A stretch of DNA of 42,905 nucleotides from a virus. This document shows positions 35,016 through 42,905 of the stretch, in pieces; position 1 is the stretch's first letter; every line of letters starts with the position of its first letter. The DNA lies in IMG/VR virus record IMGVR_UViG_3300037119_000871, positions 1 to 42,905 of that record; one strand, written 5' to 3'. Under the pieces are notes generated by a model. It was not told the DNA's origin. It saw only the letters and a list, made by a program, of their open reading frames with translations, and searched no databases. The position numbers and the translations under genes are program-made.

Positions 35016-35549
35016 TTAGACGTCGGCGTACTGGAAGTAAAGGCCGAAGATAAGAGTTGCACTAGCTTTCGTATCAGCGCCGTCAGTACCATCCCTAGCG
35101 AAGAAGAACGATACGATATCGTCAACTGCGAAGTTACCTGACGTAAGAGTGAATTCATCTTCCATACGCTCCCACGCCGCAGACGGCTCACCTGAGCCAG
35201 TAGTAATTGTCAGCGATTCCTGCGTACCTGCCTGGTCGAGCGACTCTGCATCCGAACCCCCCACAGCCCTGTACTCAAAGTCGAATACAGTTACGTTGGT
35301 AGTTACCGTTGCTGACCATTCCACGATGATCTTCGCAGTACCGACGAAGTTCTTGGGTACTGTAAATGCTCCGTGGACGCCTGCTCTAGTTGTGAGAGCA
35401 GTAGCATTGCCGCCGTTCTCGTCAATGCGTAGGAGTAGTCTATCCCACACATCGTTTGTAGCTAGAATATCCTGTGGTTCAAACCACACCTTACCCGAAT
35501 CATCGGGACGTGTGGCCCAACCAAGAATCGGAATCCTATGTGTAGCCAC
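35016..35549 (-). CDS. Beta-rich structural protein, 177 residues
   Basis: MATHRIPILGWATRPDDSGKVWFEPQDILATND, then strands with VTTNVTVFDFEYRAVGG and a C-terminal VSFFFARDGTDGADTKASATLIFGLYFQYADV. This matches carbohydrate-binding or jelly-roll tail proteins in general style. One base from its neighbour on each side. Confidence 0.7.
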   Translation of the reverse strand: MATHRIPILGWATRPDDSGKVWFEPQDILATNDVWDRLLLRIDENGGNATALTTRAGVHGAFTVPKNFVGTAKIIVEWSATVTTNVTVFDFEYRAVGGSDAESLDQAGTQESLTITTGSGEPSAAWERMEDEFTLTSGNFAVDDIVSFFFARDGTDGADTKASATLIFGLYFQYADV

Positions 35550-36092
35550 TTAAGGTGTTCCCCTTCCGTGATACGTTAGTCCTGAACCAGCGTCAGGAGT
35601 TTCTAGGTAAGCGTAAGTCAAACCGCCTGAACCGATGAACGGATCACCGTCGTTTCCTTGGTAGAACCGCATCACCAAGTCCTGCCAATCGTGTACCAAT
35701 CCAGCAGGGTTAAAAGGTTCGCTTTGAATATTCCATTCGGTGCCATAGGTATCGGCAACAGGCAACAAACCCATAGTGACAACGATGCTGCTGTCATTAC
35801 CATTCAATATTTGTAGGTCGCCGTCAATCGGATTACAATGCCAGCCATACAAAGTGCAAGTACCTGCCGCCGGATCAGAAAGCGTATCCATTTGCATTAT
35901 AACTTCGATGGTGCCAGTACCAAAGCCGTACTCCACTTCAATGTGGCGATTCGTGAAGTTGAACTCATCACTCGGCAAACTGGCTGTGGCTTCTGCATAC
36001 GTTGATGATCCCGAAAACGGAGTGATGGCAAGAGTTAGGGCACCTGCCTCATCGGTAGAAACATCTGATACTGGTAGCCAAATTTGTGTCAT
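35550..36092 (-). CDS. Beta-rich structural protein, 180 residues
   Basis: MTQIWLPVSDVSTDEAGALTLAITPFSGSSTYAEATAS and many short strands after. Domain not recognised; tail or fibre part by place. A 9-bp hairpin separates it from the gene upstream. Confidence 0.7.
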   Translation of the reverse strand: MTQIWLPVSDVSTDEAGALTLAITPFSGSSTYAEATASLPSDEFNFTNRHIEVEYGFGTGTIEVIMQMDTLSDPAAGTCTLYGWHCNPIDGDLQILNGNDSSIVVTMGLLPVADTYGTEWNIQSEPFNPAGLVHDWQDLVMRFYQGNDGDPFIGSGGLTYAYLETPDAGSGLTYHGRGTP

Positions 36093-36100
36093 TAGAACAG

Positions 36101-36130
36101 AGCGGGGTGTCGGGTAAAGACCACCCCGCT
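36101..36130 (-). terminator. Hairpin between structural genes, possible attenuator
   Basis: AGCGGGGTG (36101-36109) and CACCCCGCT (36122-36130) form a GC-rich 9-bp stem with a 12-base loop, just after the stop of 36144-36578. On the minus strand it is followed by CTGTTCT, a poor U-run, so partial termination or a stability role is more likely than full stop. Confidence 0.5.
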
Positions 36131-36143
36131 TACCATTCCCATC

Positions 36144-36578
36144 TTAGTGGAGTAGTGCGATAGTCGGCGTAACCTTGATGATATCGTTCGTAGCAAGAAC
36201 GACAGCAAGACCATCATCGAAGTTAGCCTGTCCGGGGAACAGAACCGTGTTACCGTTGTTGGTGATGTGGAAGCCGTTGATTGTGGCTCCTGTAACACCA
36301 ACCGTCGGAAACGTAACCTGCGGATACGTGGTCTGACGACCGAGGTTAGTAGGCCGCTCTGCGAGTGAACCCCACGTAGCTGCCGCAAGAGACTGACGGG
36401 CATAGTTCGTGAACGTTGTCTCAGTAACGCTGGATAGCGTCTGAGCGTGAGTAATCACCGTCGATGCCGTATGCGATGTAAACAAGCAGAGGTTCAACGG
36501 TGAGGTATACTTCGCCGTATTCAGCGGGAACTGACCAAGCCAAAGGTCAAGACCTTCATCGGGACACATCTGTGCCAT
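36144..36578 (-). CDS. Structural protein, 144 residues
   Basis: MAQMCPDEGLDLWLGQFPLNTAKYTSPLNLCLFTSHTAS, with a beta C-terminal half (GATINGFHITNNGNTVLFPGQANFDDGLAVVLATNDIIKV). Similar sequences are seen in phage tail-tip genes; I cannot name the family. The hairpin after it suggests higher expression than genes downstream. Confidence 0.68.
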   Translation of the reverse strand: MAQMCPDEGLDLWLGQFPLNTAKYTSPLNLCLFTSHTASTVITHAQTLSSVTETTFTNYARQSLAAATWGSLAERPTNLGRQTTYPQVTFPTVGVTGATINGFHITNNGNTVLFPGQANFDDGLAVVLATNDIIKVTPTIALLH

Positions 36579-36579
36579 A

Positions 36580-36762
36580 CTATTTCACTTCCTTTCCGGC
36601 CTTACCACAGTTGGGACAAACACCATCGCCGTAGTTCTCAGGCTCAGGCTCACCTGTGAGAGTAGTGATATGCTGCTTGGTAGCTCCACCTGAGAACTTA
36701 CCAGGATTACCGACAGTTCCCAACGAACAGGCTGGATTGCTACATTCATACAGTTTAGCCAT
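36580..36762 (-). CDS. Zinc-ribbon protein, 60 residues
   Basis: CSNPACS at 7-13 and CPNCGK at 50-55 make a four-Cys zinc site. It sits among tail genes, which is unusual. One base from its neighbour; likely coupled. Confidence 0.7.
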   Translation of the reverse strand: MAKLYECSNPACSLGTVGNPGKFSGGATKQHITTLTGEPEPENYGDGVCPNCGKAGKEVK

Positions 36763-37043
36763 TAACCTACAACTCCTTTCGGTTCTGCTAGAGGGCCACC
36801 AAGCGGATGGAATGGCGGGATACTACACTTAGAACAGTACCGCTCCGTAACACCATCAGCACCGAATAGATTGTCACAACATGGACAAAGATGAATCTTG
36901 TGAATACCGGGCTGGAATACGAAACCCGCCACAGCAGCCAACTCGATAACCTGCTGTTCTGTGGTGACTTGCCGCTTCTCCCAATTATGGACACATACCA
37001 CCTGGGCCTTACCACTTAGTACAATTTCGATAGCTCTACCCAT
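36762..37043 (-). CDS. Zinc-binding protein, 93 residues
   Basis: LCPCCDNLFG and RYCSKCS form a zinc ribbon in the C-terminal half; CVHNW adds a further Cys-His. AAGGAGAGAG precedes the start. Paired with the zinc-ribbon gene after it; role unknown. Confidence 0.7.
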   Translation of the reverse strand: MGRAIEIVLSGKAQVVCVHNWEKRQVTTEQQVIELAAVAGFVFQPGIHKIHLCPCCDNLFGADGVTERYCSKCSIPPFHPLGGPLAEPKGVVG

Positions 37044-37129
37044 GCTCTCTCCTTATGTCTCCTTTCACGATATGTAGGGTTTTGCGATTGAAGGGTCTGC
37101 AAACTTTTGGTACAATCTTACGTTTCCAT

Positions 37130-37552
37130 TTACACGTCTGACTCACGCCGCCCCGCTCCCTTATATGTAGTTTCGATAATCCTGAGTTGTAGGTGATCAA
37201 TCAAATATGCACAGCCTGCGATAAATAGCGACTTCAAGATGAAGATAGCTGTAACGACGTAGGTAAGAGGATGAACCGAAGTCGCGCTAGTGGATGGAAT
37301 AAGCATGGCGATTAAGCCGGCTGTTGTATTAGCTGTAGTTACGAACAGCATAGCACCGTATACTAGAACGGAGACTCTGGCGGCATCTTCTCTCGTGCCA
37401 TTCCATTTATTTTGCTTGAGCCATTGCAGATTGCCAACGGCTCGCTTAAATAGTTTGCCTACATAGATTGCAGCAAACAGAGATATAAAAGTCCAACCGA
37501 CTTCTGGAATAGAAATCGTTTTAGTTAGAACTATGCTGATTGCTATCGACAA
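37130..37552 (-). CDS. Membrane protein, 140 residues
   Basis: At least three membrane helices (VGWTFISLFAAIYVG, VLVYGAMLFVTTANTTAGLIAMLI, LTYVVTAIFILKSLFIAGCAYLI). It is larger than a normal holin but placed near the endolysin. May be a holin, antiholin or envelope factor. It overlaps its upstream neighbour by 32 bases. The 86 bases after it (37044-37129) hold no gene, just the ribosome site for 37043. Confidence 0.65.
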   Translation of the reverse strand: MSIAISIVLTKTISIPEVGWTFISLFAAIYVGKLFKRAVGNLQWLKQNKWNGTREDAARVSVLVYGAMLFVTTANTTAGLIAMLIPSTSATSVHPLTYVVTAIFILKSLFIAGCAYLIDHLQLRIIETTYKGAGRRESDV

Positions 37553-37724
37553 GATTCCCCTCGCGCCTAGTTAAGTTGTCAAGCTCAATTTGTAGTGCAT
37601 CTAGACGGGCACTTAGATTACGTCTGACGATTGCATCCCTACGTGCAGATTCGTCTAACTTAGCTAGTTCCCTCTGCGCTGCTACCATTTCAGGCGACTT
37701 CTTTCTTTTCCGCAGAATTGCCAT
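37521..37724 (-). CDS. Coiled-coil protein, 67 residues
   Basis: MAILRKRKKSPEMVAAQRELAKLDESARRDAIVRRNLSARLDALQIELDNLTRREG is basic at the front and heptad-like after. Could pair with the membrane proteins on either side. Unknown family. Confidence 0.6.
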   Translation of the reverse strand: MAILRKRKKSPEMVAAQRELAKLDESARRDAIVRRNLSARLDALQIELDNLTRREGNLVDSNQHSSN

Positions 37725-37725
37725 T

Positions 37726-38040
37726 TCATCGCTCCTGGCGTAACTGTTCGCCTCGCGTTATTGCAGCAGCAGCGATAGTAGTAGCTCCTGCTGCGATACG
37801 ACCCCCTGTGAGAGCTTGTTCTTTCCAAGCCTGTACTTGATCTTCTGTTTTACTGAGTCTCTCTCGCATCATTTCGTGTCGTTTAACTAGATCCTCGTAA
37901 TCGTATCCCCAAACCCACCAACGTTTATGGAAACCGTAGTGTGAGATTACGAGTATTGCAACAACTCCGATTCGGCTGATATAATCTAGCCAGCTTTGTT
38001 CGGCAGTTACTCCTACGAGTATTAGTGCTTCATGGAGCAT
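37726..38040 (-). CDS. Membrane-anchored coiled coil, holin/spanin-like
   Basis: 104 residues: one membrane helix (ISRIGVVAILVISHYGF), a Trp-rich turn (KRWWVWGYDYEDL), then a coiled coil (HEMMRERLSKTEDQVQAWKEQAL) and an Ala-rich end. Directly follows the endolysin with an 11-base overlap, so a lysis role is likely. Confidence 0.65.
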   Translation of the reverse strand: MLHEALILVGVTAEQSWLDYISRIGVVAILVISHYGFHKRWWVWGYDYEDLVKRHEMMRERLSKTEDQVQAWKEQALTGGRIAAGATTIAAAAITRGEQLRQER

Positions 38041-39103
38041 TCAACTTCGCCAATGTCGCGTCTAACATATCCCTTACCTCCTGGATACGTGCCTCAAGTG
38101 CCGCAACCTTGGTATTGTCGATTCTCTTAGCTTCTTCGAGTTCGATCTTCGTAGACGCCAATTCATTCTGCAATGACACGATCTGCTTTAGCCTATTGGC
38201 TAGTTCTACCTGTAGCGGATCGTCGGCTTGGTTAGCGTACTGCTCCGCAAAAGCATGATCGATAACCGCACCGTCCCACCACCAATCAGAGATAGGTAGT
38301 GGTACGCCTTCCGGCTGTGGCGCACCTACGAGTCTGTAGTTACGCCAGTTCTGATAAATAAGTGGAGGCCCCAACTGACGATGAATACTCACGGTAAGTT
38401 CGATATCATCCCACGCCCATTGAGGAATAGGATCAGGCAGACCTGGGATAGCCGGCATTGGTACACCCTTAGGTCTACTAACGATATACCACGGCTTCCA
38501 CTTCTCATACCACGCGGGGAACACTTCTTCGTCAACCTCCTCATCTGCCTTAAGCAACACGTCCCATCTAATTGCGCGGGGGTCTGTATGGTCATTCTCT
38601 GGCGCTTCTTTATGTCCGAACCAACCAGCTTTAGAGTTCCATCTAACTACAGAGCGACTATCATTACCGCCGCGAATTAGTGGTACATCAGCAACCCGTT
38701 TGATTTCGGCCATCAGTTGCTTAAGCAGTTCTGTTGTCTGTGGATCGGGAAGCCAAGGTTCCCACTGGCAATGAGCTACAAGCTCAATCTGTACTAGGCA
38801 ATCTCTGTTGGTTTCTACACCGCCGGATAGGTTCTCTAGCGTAAGTGCCATTTCACCGATAGGCATAAACTGAGCGATACGTAGGCGTCCGTTGTAACCA
38901 ACACCTATTCTAGCTGAACCGTCGCGTCCGATCATAAACGTGGGAGTGCCAGTGTTATACCTAAAGACGGACAGCGACCCACTCCACGATCCTTCGGTAG
39001 TGTGTAGTACACCTTTAGCTGGCGTCTTGTCGGCAAGAACGAAGGATCGTTTACAATCCTTGATATGTTCTACCTGAATACCGCCTACGCTAGTGAGCCA
39101 CAT
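38030..39103 (-). CDS. Endolysin, N-acetylmuramoyl-L-alanine amidase type
   Basis: 357 residues. GVLHTTEGSW (His34), VQIELVAH and GWFGHKEAPENDHTDP fit the zinc-binding amidase-2/PGRP fold, which cuts the stem peptide from the glycan. A central part (about 180-280) has two repeats with PxPIPxxxWDD-like motifs, PGLPDPIPQWAWDDIEL and PEGVPLPISDWWWDGAVI, perhaps wall-binding. The last 60 residues are a coiled coil (LKQIVSLQNELASTKIELEEAKR). Confidence 0.88.
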   Translation of the reverse strand: MWLTSVGGIQVEHIKDCKRSFVLADKTPAKGVLHTTEGSWSGSLSVFRYNTGTPTFMIGRDGSARIGVGYNGRLRIAQFMPIGEMALTLENLSGGVETNRDCLVQIELVAHCQWEPWLPDPQTTELLKQLMAEIKRVADVPLIRGGNDSRSVVRWNSKAGWFGHKEAPENDHTDPRAIRWDVLLKADEEVDEEVFPAWYEKWKPWYIVSRPKGVPMPAIPGLPDPIPQWAWDDIELTVSIHRQLGPPLIYQNWRNYRLVGAPQPEGVPLPISDWWWDGAVIDHAFAEQYANQADDPLQVELANRLKQIVSLQNELASTKIELEEAKRIDNTKVAALEARIQEVRDMLDATLAKLNAP

Positions 39104-39585
39104 CAGCTTCTCAACCTTGTAATAATTGCAATCGAATCATAGTCTCTAACGCCTGCTCCTGTGCCTTCGCCTTGAGAAATAAAAGCAATCCAATCCCCCA
39201 CCAACAGATATCTCTTAATAGGCCCAAGAGTAACGACTTTGTCTCCTGTGGACATATCAACTGGCCCCCAGGCGTATGTGGCTTCCCAACCATAGCGACT
39301 GGTAGCAATCGAACCACCACCTTGTCCAGTTCCCGTCCATCCGACTCCGAATCCTGGCGGCTGTCGCCAAGTGGCGTAAATGTTGTAGTAGCCATCTTCA
39401 CGAATATAGAAATGAGGGTTGTCGGCAAGGCCAGTTAGAGGAAATAGTTGATCTGTGACCAGCGTATTCCAATGCTTCACATAATCGAAGCCGTGCTCTG
39501 GCCCTCCACCTGGATATTCAATGCGCTTAAGAGTAGTCCAGAATGGACTATCAACAACTCCCGCATCTAGTACAGGCATAGGCAT
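39103..39585 (-). CDS. Tail protein, C1q/TNF-like beta domain possible
   Basis: 160 residues from ATG 39585 in a TAATG overlap; an upstream ATG at 39615 is possible. GYYNIYATWRQPPGF, GGGSIATSRYGWEATYAWGPVDMSTGDKVVTLG and SIAIITRLR resemble the jelly-roll tips of phage fibres. Placed right after the repeat fibre. Confidence 0.65.
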   Translation of the reverse strand: MPMPVLDAGVVDSPFWTTLKRIEYPGGGPEHGFDYVKHWNTLVTDQLFPLTGLADNPHFYIREDGYYNIYATWRQPPGFGVGWTGTGQGGGSIATSRYGWEATYAWGPVDMSTGDKVVTLGPIKRYLLVGDWIAFISQGEGTGAGVRDYDSIAIITRLRS

Positions 39586-40769
39586 TACGGCGTCAACGCT
39601 CCTATAGCCACCCACGTATCGGTAGCCATTTTCTTAAGAGTAACTGCCGTATACTGCCCAACAGTTTTCAAGCCTGGATTGCCTACGAGTGTAACTCCAC
39701 CAGCGGCAACCAAGGTAACCTGTGAAGCACCCCACTGAATTACATCTACAGAATCACCGATAGCGAAAGCATGAGAAGCATTCGTAGGCACTGTAAGGTT
39801 TCCTCCACCGTTCATCTGAATCAACTTGAAACGGTCGGAGAGTACCATCGAATAGCTACCAGCCTGAACATTGATAACTTGTGAAGCTAGTTTATCGGCC
39901 GTTACTGCGGCATTAGCAATCTCGCTTGTACCAACACCACTAGCAGCAATCTGTGTAGCTGTAATCGTATCGTTTGCAATCTCGGCAGCGGTAATGGTAG
40001 TGGGGGCAATCTCGCTTGCGCTAACTGAGTCGGCAATGATCTGTGCTGCGCCAACTGAATCGTTAGCCAGCTTAGCTTGTGTAACAGCAAGGGCAACAAT
40101 TTCGGTAGTACCCACAGAGTTATCCGCCATCTTCGCAAGCGTAACAGCGTTGTCTGCAATCTCTGCTGTATTGACAGCGTTGTCTGCTATCTTAACGTTG
40201 GTAACAGAATCGGAAGCCAACTGAGTTGCTGAGATAGAGTTAGCGCCTAGAGGGTCTGCACCTGCGGAACCATGTTGTGTAGCGTGTGAACCCGCTGCTG
40301 CGTTAGCTGCGCCAGTACCGAGAGCGCGTAGGGCTTCTGCACCCGCGCCTGCGCCTGTGGAGGGCTTGAGCGCGTTGACTAGGTGCGCTGCGCTCACTAC
40401 GTTGTCTGCTAGTTCATCGTCACCAACAGAGTTAGCGATAATCTCAGCAGACCCAATAGAGTTGTCTGCCATCTTTGCCAACGTGATGCTATTGTCGGCA
40501 GGCGTCTGATCTGGATTAATGTGAATCCATCCAGTACCATGATCGTAGTGTACCTGACCAGTCTCAGCACCGGACGTAACAAAGTACAAACGACCCTGCT
40601 TACCAGGAGAACCAGGAGTACTAACAGGTCTAGCTGCTAGAGTACCCTGTCCGTACATAGCGGCATGAATATCAACCTGATCGGCAATAGCCTTGTACGC
40701 AGCATCCGTATTAGTTCCCTCAGTACCTAGCGGAGTAACGATTGCGAGTCTTGGAGTAGTACTAGGCAT
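39585..40769 (-). CDS. Minor tail/fibre protein with ADNS-type repeats
   Basis: 394 residues. GTLAARPVSTPGSPGKQGRLYFVT...GQVHYDHGTGWIHIN is a common start of actinophage minor tail proteins. Residues 90-300 are short repeats around N-(S/A)-(V/I)-x-x-x-E-I-A-x-N and T-x-A-K-(L/M)-A-D-N, a trimeric beta-shaft pattern. The C-terminus (KLIQMNGGGNLTVPTNASHAFAIGDSVDVIQWGASQVTLVAAGGVTL) is a known type of fibre-tip beta domain. Confidence 0.82.
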   Translation of the reverse strand: MPSTTPRLAIVTPLGTEGTNTDAAYKAIADQVDIHAAMYGQGTLAARPVSTPGSPGKQGRLYFVTSGAETGQVHYDHGTGWIHINPDQTPADNSITLAKMADNSIGSAEIIANSVGDDELADNVVSAAHLVNALKPSTGAGAGAEALRALGTGAANAAAGSHATQHGSAGADPLGANSISATQLASDSVTNVKIADNAVNTAEIADNAVTLAKMADNSVGTTEIVALAVTQAKLANDSVGAAQIIADSVSASEIAPTTITAAEIANDTITATQIAASGVGTSEIANAAVTADKLASQVINVQAGSYSMVLSDRFKLIQMNGGGNLTVPTNASHAFAIGDSVDVIQWGASQVTLVAAGGVTLVGNPGLKTVGQYTAVTLKKMATDTWVAIGALTP

Positions 40770-41021
40770 TTAACTCTCCAACCAAATCGCAGGAATTTCC
40801 ATTCTGACCTGAGCACTATTGTCGGTATTAGTACCGATCGCGATTCTAAGCATCACATCTTCGACACTGAATTTCACAGGCACATCATTAACATTAGTAC
40901 GAAGTTCGTCAGCTTCGATCTCGGCACTTGCCATAGCCGTAACGACACTTTTAATCTTGGTGAATACAGCAGTATCGAAACTGGCTGTATTGATAATCTC
41001 CCATTGTTCTTCCGGGGTCAT
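40770..41021 (-). CDS. Small tail-region protein, 83 residues
   Basis: MTPEEQWEIINTASFDTAVFTKIKSVVTAMASAEIEADEL is helical; the second half is beta. GAGGGTGAG is its ribosome site. Zero-gap neighbour of the fibre gene. Family unknown. Confidence 0.65.
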   Translation of the reverse strand: MTPEEQWEIINTASFDTAVFTKIKSVVTAMASAEIEADELRTNVNDVPVKFSVEDVMLRIAIGTNTDNSAQVRMEIPAIWLES

Positions 41022-41030
41022 CTCACCCTC

Positions 41031-42188
41031 CTATGGGTTATTTGAATCAATATCATCGTATGTTGTAAAGGCTGCGTCAATAGCATTGTACGTTGCGTAA
41101 CCTGCATCAAGATCGTCATAAGTCCAACCCGGAACGATCTGATAGGTAAACTGTAGTCCAGCAGGCTTCTGGGCATTAATAGCCTTACGAATATTTGCCA
41201 TGCCTGCCGCTCTGCTGGCTTGTGCTCCATCGGTGTGAACGTACGGAGTGGCCGCTGGCTTCTTTTCAATTTGAACATCGTCAAACCAAATGGAGGTAGC
41301 AGGTTGAACGCCCGAAGTTGTTACGTATGCCTGCAACCTCAAGGTTGAAGCACCAAGCGTTACGGTGTGAGTCAGTCTCGTAAAGACCCCGGCGGGGCAA
41401 ACCTGGGCACTACCTGTAGATGATCGCAGCAATGCGCTGGCTCCATCCAGTTCATTCGCTTGCAGGTCAAGCGTTACCGTTACGTCAGGACGAACGTAAG
41501 CAGAAATTGTTACTACCTCTCCTGTCGCATATTCGGATACGCCAGAGAGATAAGCCGCAGCATCGTTAACTCCACCAGCTGTAACAAGTTTGAAGGCCCA
41601 TGATCCGGATCTAGAATATGTTGAATCACGTGTAAGTGATGTCCCAACGGATAGCGACCATCCAGTTGTATTTGTTTCAGCGCCACCATTACGACAAAAA
41701 TTTGTAGTTGCCCATTCTTCTACGGGCGTTTCGGTTTCGCGAGTACGAATATCAAAGTGGTATGGAGAAGTATCGCGCTCGTATAGGATAACTTCCTTAG
41801 TACCTGTGAGGAACTGCTGAACAGCACCCACCACAGATGAGGGCTTACCTCTATCGAAACCACCCACAGCCCTGATGTAGTCTCTAACTCGGGCGTCGTG
41901 TGCAGCCTCAGTTTCTCCGATCATAAGCGCAGGTGTGGTGACTCCCACGAACTGACCAAGCCAAGGCAAACCGTAATAAGGAGCGCGATCTACATCAAGA
42001 ACGATAGACCAACCAGGGGCATCAATAGTTTGGTCATCCCTAATCAAATCTTCTACCAGTTGCATACTACCAATGAAAGCTTCGCAGAAGTGTAGTAGTG
42101 CCCAATTCTGGGTTTCGTCGTCGAAGGCCGCAGGTAGCAGCCCTTCGTACATCTTTTCTGCGATAGGTGAGACAGTTGGCCTAGGCAT
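41031..42188 (-). CDS. Tail protein (P2 gpI-like) with carbohydrate-binding insert
   Basis: 385 residues from ATG 42188, two bases after the J-like gene; the longer frame starts in that gene. MPRPTVSPIAEKMYEGLLPAAFDDE...WALLHFCEAF...PGWSIVLDVDRAPYYGLPWLGQFVG...RVRDYIRAVGGFDRGKPSSVVGAVQQFLTG is the tail-tip part. Residues 180-330 (TNFCRNGGAETNTTGWSLSVG ... SIWFDDVQIEK) form a jelly-roll of the CBM4/9 type. The end contains the repeat TYDDLDAGYATYNAIDAAFTTYDDID. Confidence 0.78.
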   Translation of the reverse strand: MPRPTVSPIAEKMYEGLLPAAFDDETQNWALLHFCEAFIGSMQLVEDLIRDDQTIDAPGWSIVLDVDRAPYYGLPWLGQFVGVTTPALMIGETEAAHDARVRDYIRAVGGFDRGKPSSVVGAVQQFLTGTKEVILYERDTSPYHFDIRTRETETPVEEWATTNFCRNGGAETNTTGWSLSVGTSLTRDSTYSRSGSWAFKLVTAGGVNDAAAYLSGVSEYATGEVVTISAYVRPDVTVTLDLQANELDGASALLRSSTGSAQVCPAGVFTRLTHTVTLGASTLRLQAYVTTSGVQPATSIWFDDVQIEKKPAATPYVHTDGAQASRAAGMANIRKAINAQKPAGLQFTYQIVPGWTYDDLDAGYATYNAIDAAFTTYDDIDSNNP

Positions 42189-42189
42189 A

Positions 42190-42905
42190 TTAAGGAGCCG
42201 ATACCGTTCCTGAAATAGAACCCGGTCGTGGTAGTGGCACAGCACCGGGAAGATTAACGTCTACGCTAGCAAGAGTGCCGGGAGAGATTGCCAACGTAAG
42301 ACTCGAAACGTAATCGAGTCCTTCGGTCGAGTTGATAACCTGAGCTAGCTCAAGATATCTCACAACTTGTTCATTAACCCAATTCTGTGATTCGGTACTG
42401 TCGCCAATATTTCCTTCGACGAGTCCCCAGTTAGCAGGAGACAACCACCCTTCTACAGCCTGTTCCGCCGCCAGAGTCACTAGAGCCTCATCGAAACCAG
42501 GCAACGAAGTAGCAGTAAACGATACGTCGATAGTTGAGTAAACAGGATCGAATACGTTAACGATGAAATTGATTTCGCGCAATGATTCTAGGTAAGCATC
42601 AATCTCTGCTTTAATCGGGCCGCTGACGGCTTCTCCTTCTTCATCAACGGCAACCACAGCAACCATGCGTTCGTTGTTAAATGACGAAGTGCCGATACCT
42701 TGTCGTGTGGTAGCGTTCGTAACTGTGCCAGCGCCACCAGTTAGAGTATCAGCGTTAGTCATCTGTGTTACGTTAACACCGTCATATGCGCCCAAGAACT
42801 CCACAGTCCACGGAGCAGGCCCAGGCCCACCAGTGACGAATACATCACCCGGAGCGATATTGGATAGCGCCTCTAGTGCGGCCTGCACAGCAGCAGCGGT
42901 AGCGT
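42190..42905 (-). CDS. Baseplate J-like protein, 5' end cut by window
   Basis: The frame is open to the window edge, so the start lies outside. VAVVAVDEEGEAVSGPIKAEIDAYLESLREINFIVNVFDPVYSTIDVSFTATSLPGFDEALVTLAAEQAVEGWL is typical of gpJ-type baseplate wedge proteins, which close the tail tip. Such genes exist in both contractile and some non-contractile actinophages, so tail type cannot be told from this alone. Confidence 0.82.
   Translation of the reverse strand, partial: ATAAAVQAALEALSNIAPGDVFVTGGPGPAPWTVEFLGAYDGVNVTQMTNADTLTGGAGTVTNATTRQGIGTSSFNNERMVAVVAVDEEGEAVSGPIKAEIDAYLESLREINFIVNVFDPVYSTIDVSFTATSLPGFDEALVTLAAEQAVEGWLSPANWGLVEGNIGDSTESQNWVNEQVVRYLELAQVINSTEGLDYVSSLTLAISPGTLASVDVNLPGAVPLPRPGSISGTVSAP

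Noticed and set aside
1-42905. Ordinary tRNA genes
   Set aside because: Apart from the tmRNA and the tRNA-like RNA at 5522, I saw no acceptor/T-arm pair of normal tRNA length by reading; a scan program may still find some.
42190-42905. Contractile-tail (myovirus) call from baseplate J
   Set aside because: J-like genes also occur in large non-contractile actinophages and no sheath gene is in the window.

Overview
The window looks like part of the genome of a large tailed phage of a Gram-positive actinobacterium. A Streptomyces-type host is the most likely, but this is inference. The grounds are: GC content near one half by eye, GTG and TTG starts, very strong GGGAGG-type ribosome sites, leaderless promoters, tail, terminase and lysis genes of actinophage type, and a phage-encoded tmRNA. 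tmRNA-bearing, medium-GC Streptomyces phages with large genomes are known, and this gene set would fit them. No sequence search was possible.

Layout. (1) 1-1177, minus strand: start of the large terminase subunit (cut by the window edge) and a small acidic gene that may be the small terminase subunit. (2) 1178-1283: two divergent promoters, both apparently giving leaderless mRNAs. (3) 1284-31780, plus strand: the early/middle arm. It opens with an orphan C5-cytosine methyltransferase and about 1 kb of gene-free, highly folded sequence. Then come dozens of very small genes (zinc ribbons, one-helix membrane peptides, acidic proteins), mostly joined by ATGA or TAATG overlaps. A tmRNA sits at 15383-15676. 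The arm ends in a replication and recombination block: SNF2-type helicase, Cas4/RecB-like nuclease, Sak4-like ATPase, DUF669-like protein, primase-helicase, MazG, dNMP kinase, UDG-PolA fusion, RuvC-like nuclease and a secreted Rpf-like muralytic protein. (4) 31793-31840: a bidirectional terminator where the two arms meet. (5) 31869-42905, minus strand: late genes, read from right to left. They are a baseplate J-like protein (cut by the edge), a tail protein with a carbohydrate-binding insert, repeat fibres, amidase endolysin, holin candidates, small structural and zinc proteins, a LamG/20-residue-repeat fibre and a BppU-like protein.

What stands out is RNA structure. Beside the tmRNA there are about a dozen elements of roughly 80-190 nt. 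Most are closed by long perfect or near-perfect stems of 12-23 bp, and most lie just upstream of a strong ribosome site. In at least seven of them one strand of the long stem can instead form a short local hairpin, the geometry of a two-state switch. There is also a 138-nt RNA with a perfect tRNA acceptor stem and T-arm but an enlarged middle. A second theme is a short N-terminal helix of the form L-S-x-E-Q-I-A-x-L-L shared by five otherwise different small proteins. I regard these two themes as the best candidates for something undescribed.

Genes work together as follows. The primase-helicase and PolA fusion would replicate DNA, with the Sak4-like/DUF669/Cas4-like/RuvC-like set for recombination and repair. 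MazG and dNMP kinase adjust nucleotide pools. The tmRNA and structured RNAs would act on translation or RNA stability. The leftward arm builds the tail tip and lyses the cell.
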